A stretch of 64,000 bases of DNA from Eucommia ulmoides. Taxonomy: Eukaryota > Streptophyta > Magnoliopsida > Garryales > Eucommiaceae. Positions 59,800 through 64,000 of the stretch are shown in pieces (within the stretch, counting starts at the first letter, position 1; every line of letters starts with the position of its first letter). Location: NCBI GenBank assembly GCA_016647705.1, contig CM028335.1:41667026-41731025 (forward strand), written 5' to 3'. The notes beneath the pieces were generated by a model. It was not told where the DNA came from and ran no database searches. It was given only the letters and a program-made list of their open reading frames with translations. The translations under genes were made by a program, and so were the position numbers.

Positions 59800-61540
59800 T
59801 ATTAATCTACCCAGTCTAAAAACCCAAGAATTTTTTGAATTTTTAAATAAAATTCAAAACTCCCACCCCTATTTTTAAACCCTAGCCAAGTTGTGCCACA
59901 ACATAGAAGTCTCACCAAACAAATGATTTTTTTGTCAAAGAATCCAACTAACAATAAGAAAGAGAGCCAAAGTAATTTAAACAAATGTTTCTAAACAATA
60001 TTTGGCCAACAACGAGGCATGAAAACACAATAGAAGTATTCCAAGCTTAAAATCAAGATTTGGGGGACACCATGAAAGTCTGAAAAAAGGAACAAACATG
60101 CAGAATTTTGGACCCGCGAACTTGGCGCGTTTTGAGTGATCAAGAACATTAAATATCTTACCAAAATCACCTAAAGGCATGTTCCTAACATGTATCAAGC
60201 TTAGAAAATATAAGAAAAATATAATCGCAAAGAAATAGGGCAAAAAACACCACTTCACTATAGGGCATCATAAAAACCATAGCTCAGAATAATTCTCAAG
60301 AAAGATCTCACAAACTCTCAGTATGATAACTCTTAGAAAGCACGAGAGCTAAATAGCTCAGAATTAAATTTAGATTATATTGATATCCGATAATCTTTAG
60401 AAGTGAAAAATGCATGTCTATTTAAAAGGGAATAAAACAAGCCCTCCAACGGCTAGTTCCTATAAACCATGACATTTAATTACACCAATGGACCTTCTAT
60501 ATCATAATGATTCATTCCTGGTATAATTCACTTAAAATATCTCTTAAAATATGCAATTAAGTCCCTCAAACTTTTACTCAATCTCAAGTAGATAAGAATG
60601 AAAGAATTACATGTACCAAATTGAGAAATATCAAAACTACTTGAACCATATCTATATGGATATTTAAATATTCATTAAATATCTCAAAACATATCAGTTC
60701 CCTAAGATATCTCGCATATCTTAATCATAAACGGCTAGTAATGGCTACTGTTTGAATAAAATCTGAAATTCCATAAATCCTGAAACTGATCCATCTGTCG
60801 ATCGGCTAAGACCAGTCAACCGACCGCCCAATTCAGGATGTAGCCAAGCCAAAACTCCTTCACGCATCGGTTGACTGCCTATACTTCATCTGTCGACCGG
60901 ATGATTCAGGATGTTTCCCAGGTCGACTCACCTGTCGACCGGAAGATTTAGAGACTTCCTCTTTTGGCCATAGGTCGACCTACCTGTCGACCGACCGATT
61001 CATAGAGTTCATCCTCTAAGAACAAGTCGACTTACCTATCAACCGAATGATCCAGAGAGTTCATCTTATAACCACAGGTCAACTTATCTATCGACCGACT
61101 ATTTCTGGAACACCTCTCTTTAATTCATTTTCATTTAATTTCTTCAACATTTTCGCCCCTTTAACCGATTTATTTTCTCAATTAGCTCCACTAAATTCAA
61201 TTTTAATCAATTATCTTTATTTATTTTTCAATTACACATAGTAGCAAATAATTTAACTAATTCTGATCCTATAAAAACACACATAATTTTGAAAAACATT
61301 TAATGTCGTGTCTGATCTTAACCGGAATACATTAAGAGTTGAAATTTAACCTGAGTTATTTTCCCTAGCTTCTTCAATTTCTTCAAACTCTTAATCTTTC
61401 ATCATCTTTGTCATCATCTTTAGCATTATCACAATATCTTCATGATCATTTTCATCACTGGAACTGAAACACTCAATAAAATCGTTAGTTTCACAAAAAA
61501 TATCAATATTTAATTGTCTATAAAAATCTTAGAATCAACA
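59800..61540 (-). repeat. Family S 3' LTR, left end missing
   Basis: Shares with 26107-31902 the CAAGCCCTCCAACGGCTAGTT block (60450) and the GTCGACC cluster, and ends AATCAACA at 61540. On its right the polypurine complement CTTCCCCTTTTTT follows. The start TGGCCCAG is absent near MITE 3, so the left end was lost. Confidence 0.65.
60780..61110. repeat. GTCGACC minisatellite in family S LTR
   Basis: Four to five units of about 53 bp contain AGGTCGAC(T/C)(T/C)ACCTGTCGACCG and GATTCAGAGAGTTC. Each unit has two self-complementary GGTCGACC-like sites facing each other. Confidence 0.75.
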
Positions 61541-63600
61541 ATCTTCCCCTTTTTTATGATGACAATTAACTTTTATGTTTTTTTCAAAACAAAAATGTAA
61601 TCACACTCCCCCTAAATCTAAGGACGGGTTCTTTAACTCGTTAAAGCAAAGTAATAAAAATAATCATAAGACTTTCAACAAAGAACAAGTTTCAATATAT
61701 AATAAACTCCCCCTTAAGATATTCAACAAGGTAATTCAAGTTTTCCCTTAAGATATTCATTAAAACATCAACTAATTCTCCCCCTTTGTCATCTCAAAAA
61801 AAATGGGGAAAAGGAACCAAAAACATCAATTCTTAGCATGCAATCTCTCACAATATAAGTGTAACATCTAATTTATTCTAAGGAAAAAAAACTAAGTATG
61901 TAAGATTTTCTGATAAACATGCAATAATTCTAAGACAACAGGAAAATATGTAAACCAAGACAGGTCTTAGAAATTCTTACCAACTCATTTAAACTTACTT
62001 TCTTACTCATGACATGGTCTCCAGAAATCATATGACTTTTATCTTTAGGTGTTAAAGACGTAAAATTTTACTTTATTCCCTGTCACTTGTTGAAAATAGC
62101 CACTTCCTAGGAATAATTTGTCCTTGCAAATAGATGTTTATTTGATAACTTGCAAGAAACACCTCAAAGAGTTCCTAGGTGGTACCCAATCTAAGTGGGT
62201 CCAATCTTGTTAGTCGGGACAATTTTAATTCTCTTGGGAACCCAAACTTGCCTGCAATTAGATATAATTGAAAAACATTTACTAATGGTATGCTCCACAA
62301 TGTTACATTTAAAACATCTAACAAGATTCTTAGTTTCAGAAAATAATTTGTGAAAATATTTTTGTTTAAGATTTTTCTAAAATCTAATACCAGCTTTATC
62401 AAAGATACCTTGTGAATTTCCTAAAATCATTTTCAAAATATTTTCTCTGCTGGTAAATTTGAGAACAATTGAATGTAAATCCGATACTTTGGATTTTAAT
62501 TCAATATTTTCAGATTCATAATCCACCACATGTTTGTTTAATGTATTAATTGTTCTTTGAATAGCATTAATTTTTGAACACTAGTGTCCATTAGGACAAG
62601 CATGGACAATCCATTACTGTCAAATTCTTCCGAGCTGCTCGAATTAGAATCATCCCAAGTAGTTTTCCTCCTAATTTTATTTCTTTTCTTCTCCTTTTCT
62701 TTATCCTTTTTCGATTTAGGACAATCAGTATGAAAGTGACCGATCTTGTGATAATTGTTGAATTCCACATTGTTCATGTTGAAATTTTTTCTCCCACAGA
62801 ATGTACGTCTAGTCATTCTTTGAAAGTTTTTCATGAGTAACGTCACATCTTTCTCTTGCTTATTGCCAAGGCTTGTATTATCACTATCATCCTCATCTTC
62901 AATTTTCTGAGCCCTTAGCACCAAGGATTTCTTTTTACTATTTTCAGTGTCATCCTCATATCCTTTAATCGTCGTTTCATGCGTTATCAAGTTGCCTATG
63001 ATTTCATCAATTTCGTATTTGGCAAGGTCCTTAGCTTCTTCAATTGCAGTTACCTTCGACTCCCATACTTTTGTCAAAGATCTTAGGATCTTTTGAACTC
63101 TATCCTCTATAGAGTATGACTTTCCAAGTTAACTCAAGTGATTACAAATGTTGTTGAAATGAGTATACATCTCTTGAACCGATTCAATTTCTTCCATTCT
63201 AAATAATTCAAATTTTCTTATAAGAGCGTTGATTTTCGATTGCTTCACTTGACTTGTCCCTTCATGAGTAACTTGTAGCTTGTCCTACGTCTCTTTTGTT
63301 GTTTTACAACCCGAAACTCTCGAGTATTCATTAGCATCTAAAGAACAAAATAAAATATTAATAGCTTGAGAGTTCATAGAAAGTTTCTGCTTATCAAAAG
63401 CAATCAGCTGCGATTTCGTTTTCTCGACTCCATTTTCCATTAGAACAAACGAACCATCCTCGATTGTTACCCACACATCGTAATTTGTAGCTTGAAGGAA
63501 GGCTATCATTCTGTTTTTTCAGAACGAATAATTTTCACCTGCAAACAACGGTGGTCGGTGCATATACTGCCCCTCAGCTAGTGTGCCTATTATGTACGCC
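61541..63600 (-). pseudogene. Family S gag (pseudogene) with pol deleted
   Basis: In minus frames from 63600: GQYMHRPPLFAGENYSF, TNYDVWVTIEDGSFVLMENG, AINILFCSLDANEYSRVSG (63500-63290), VTHEGTSQVKQSKINALIRK, then VWESKVTAIEEAKDLAKYEI (63077). UBN2-type copia Gag. The first zinc knuckle has lost both leading cysteines (FNNYHKIGHFHTDCP, 62760); the second, CFKCNIVEHTISKCF (62320), is intact. The protease start is barely seen near 62090. Instead of integrase and RT, about 500 bp of non-coding DNA lead straight to the polypurine tract and LTR. Few stops in the Gag compared with the copy at 52490. Confidence 0.85.
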
Positions 63601-63638
63601 ATGTGATATTTGTTAGCTAAGTGTGTCAAGCTAAACCA

Positions 63639-63650
63639 GCTCTGATACTA
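63639..63650 (-). other. Primer-binding site of family S element
   Basis: The minus strand reads TAGTATCAGAGC, one base off TGGTATCAGAGC, 5 nt from the LTR. Confidence 0.8.
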
Positions 63651-63655
63651 ATTAT

Positions 63656-64000
63656 TGGCCCAGTGAGCTACCCAAGAGGGGGGTGGATTAGGTAGTATTA
63701 AAAAATTATCAAAATATAACACTTCAAAAATCAAACAATTAATTTTATCCTAAAATTATTATTTTTTATAGCAGCGAATATGTGTTATCAACTAGGTGCA
63801 CACTCAAATAAAAAAAATGTAAACAATATAAATAATGTAGCACACAAGATTTTAAATTGGTTCACCAAGTTACTCTTGGCTAATCTAGTCCCCCGAGCTC
63901 CGCGAAGAGTCGCATCCACTAAATTCAAGATTCTTTTACAAGTAGGAATCAAACCCTCATAATTATTCTTTTCGTAGGCTCATAATCAACCTTTACAATT
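63656..64000 (-). repeat. Family S 5' LTR, cut by window end
   Basis: Begins TGGCCCAGTGAGCTACCC beside the primer site and matches 26107 onward (TAGGTGCACAC, GCAGCACAC / GTAGCACAC, GAGCTCC blocks). Confidence 0.8.

Noticed and set aside
59977-60258. Hydrophobic 93-codon minus frame
   Set aside because: Lies in the decayed family S LTR region and has no counterpart in the LTR at 26107.
1-64000. CRISPR arrays, rRNA, bacterial operons, endogenous viral sequences
   Set aside because: No regularly spaced identical repeats with unique spacers, no rRNA motifs, and no viral coat or movement-protein frames were recognised; the content is plant nuclear repeats.

Overview
This window is nuclear DNA of a flowering plant, most likely a eudicot. 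The evidence is AT-rich sequence, GT-AG introns, and transposon lineages found in plants (Ty1/copia, Ty3/gypsy, Tat/Ogre-like LTRs, LINE, CACTA, hAT, Harbinger-type MITEs). The species cannot be told from the sequence. No intact host gene, tRNA, rRNA or CRISPR array is visible. The only host gene recognised is a broken organic-cation/nicotinate-transporter-like gene (22586-25956). Almost everything else is transposable elements inserted into one another, as in heterochromatic or pericentromeric DNA.

Layout. 1-4563: large non-autonomous LTR element E1 (minus; tRNA-Asp primer site), truncated by the window start and inserted into the gag-pol of a Ty3/gypsy element whose gag, primer site and LTR follow (4564-6103). 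6104-9008: a CACTA-like terminus (7420-7435) and a 5'-truncated LINE with a target-site duplication (8212-8991). 9009-13740: mostly undefined DNA with a G-run cluster, a G-box palindrome, a 712-bp hAT-like element (12092-12803) inside a copia-type LTR, and that LTR's right border (13389). 13744-20060: a Transposase_28-type pseudogene (minus) split by a complete but decayed Ty1/copia element (Copia-1, 14467-19853). 20100-21640: a second copia integrase relic and tandem repeats. 22000-26050: the transporter pseudogene, ended by a retroelement.

26107-32560: a long LTR of a copia family called family S here (minus), itself split by a copia pol relic (28020-30660). 32560-35200: relics of a transposon protein and of a gag with a zinc knuckle. 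35810-41669: a Tat/Ogre-like solo LTR whose 5' part is present three times; two Harbinger-type MITEs sit at the same relative position in repeats 1 and 3. 41690-54290: a three-level nest. A family S LTR (41690-42926 and 51721-52411) appears to be split by a Ty3/gypsy element (43015-51720), which is split by the complete element E2 (44119-50308, TSD ACCCT). The family S gag and protease relic follows. 54900-56874: part of a Tat/Ogre-like LTR (minus) abutting a DUF1985/plant-mobile-domain-like pseudogene (to 58187), then a third MITE (58351-59779). 59800-64000: a family S derivative with gag but no pol between two LTRs.

The most unusual signal is in E1 and E2. Both lack coding sequence and both carry clustered GC-rich perfect palindromes, in the LTRs and again in the internal region. 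The palindromes differ between elements and between copies by changes that keep the dyad symmetry. E2 also has three tandem primer-site-like units. This looks like a structural or protein-binding signal kept while the rest of the element drifts, but that is inference from two elements.
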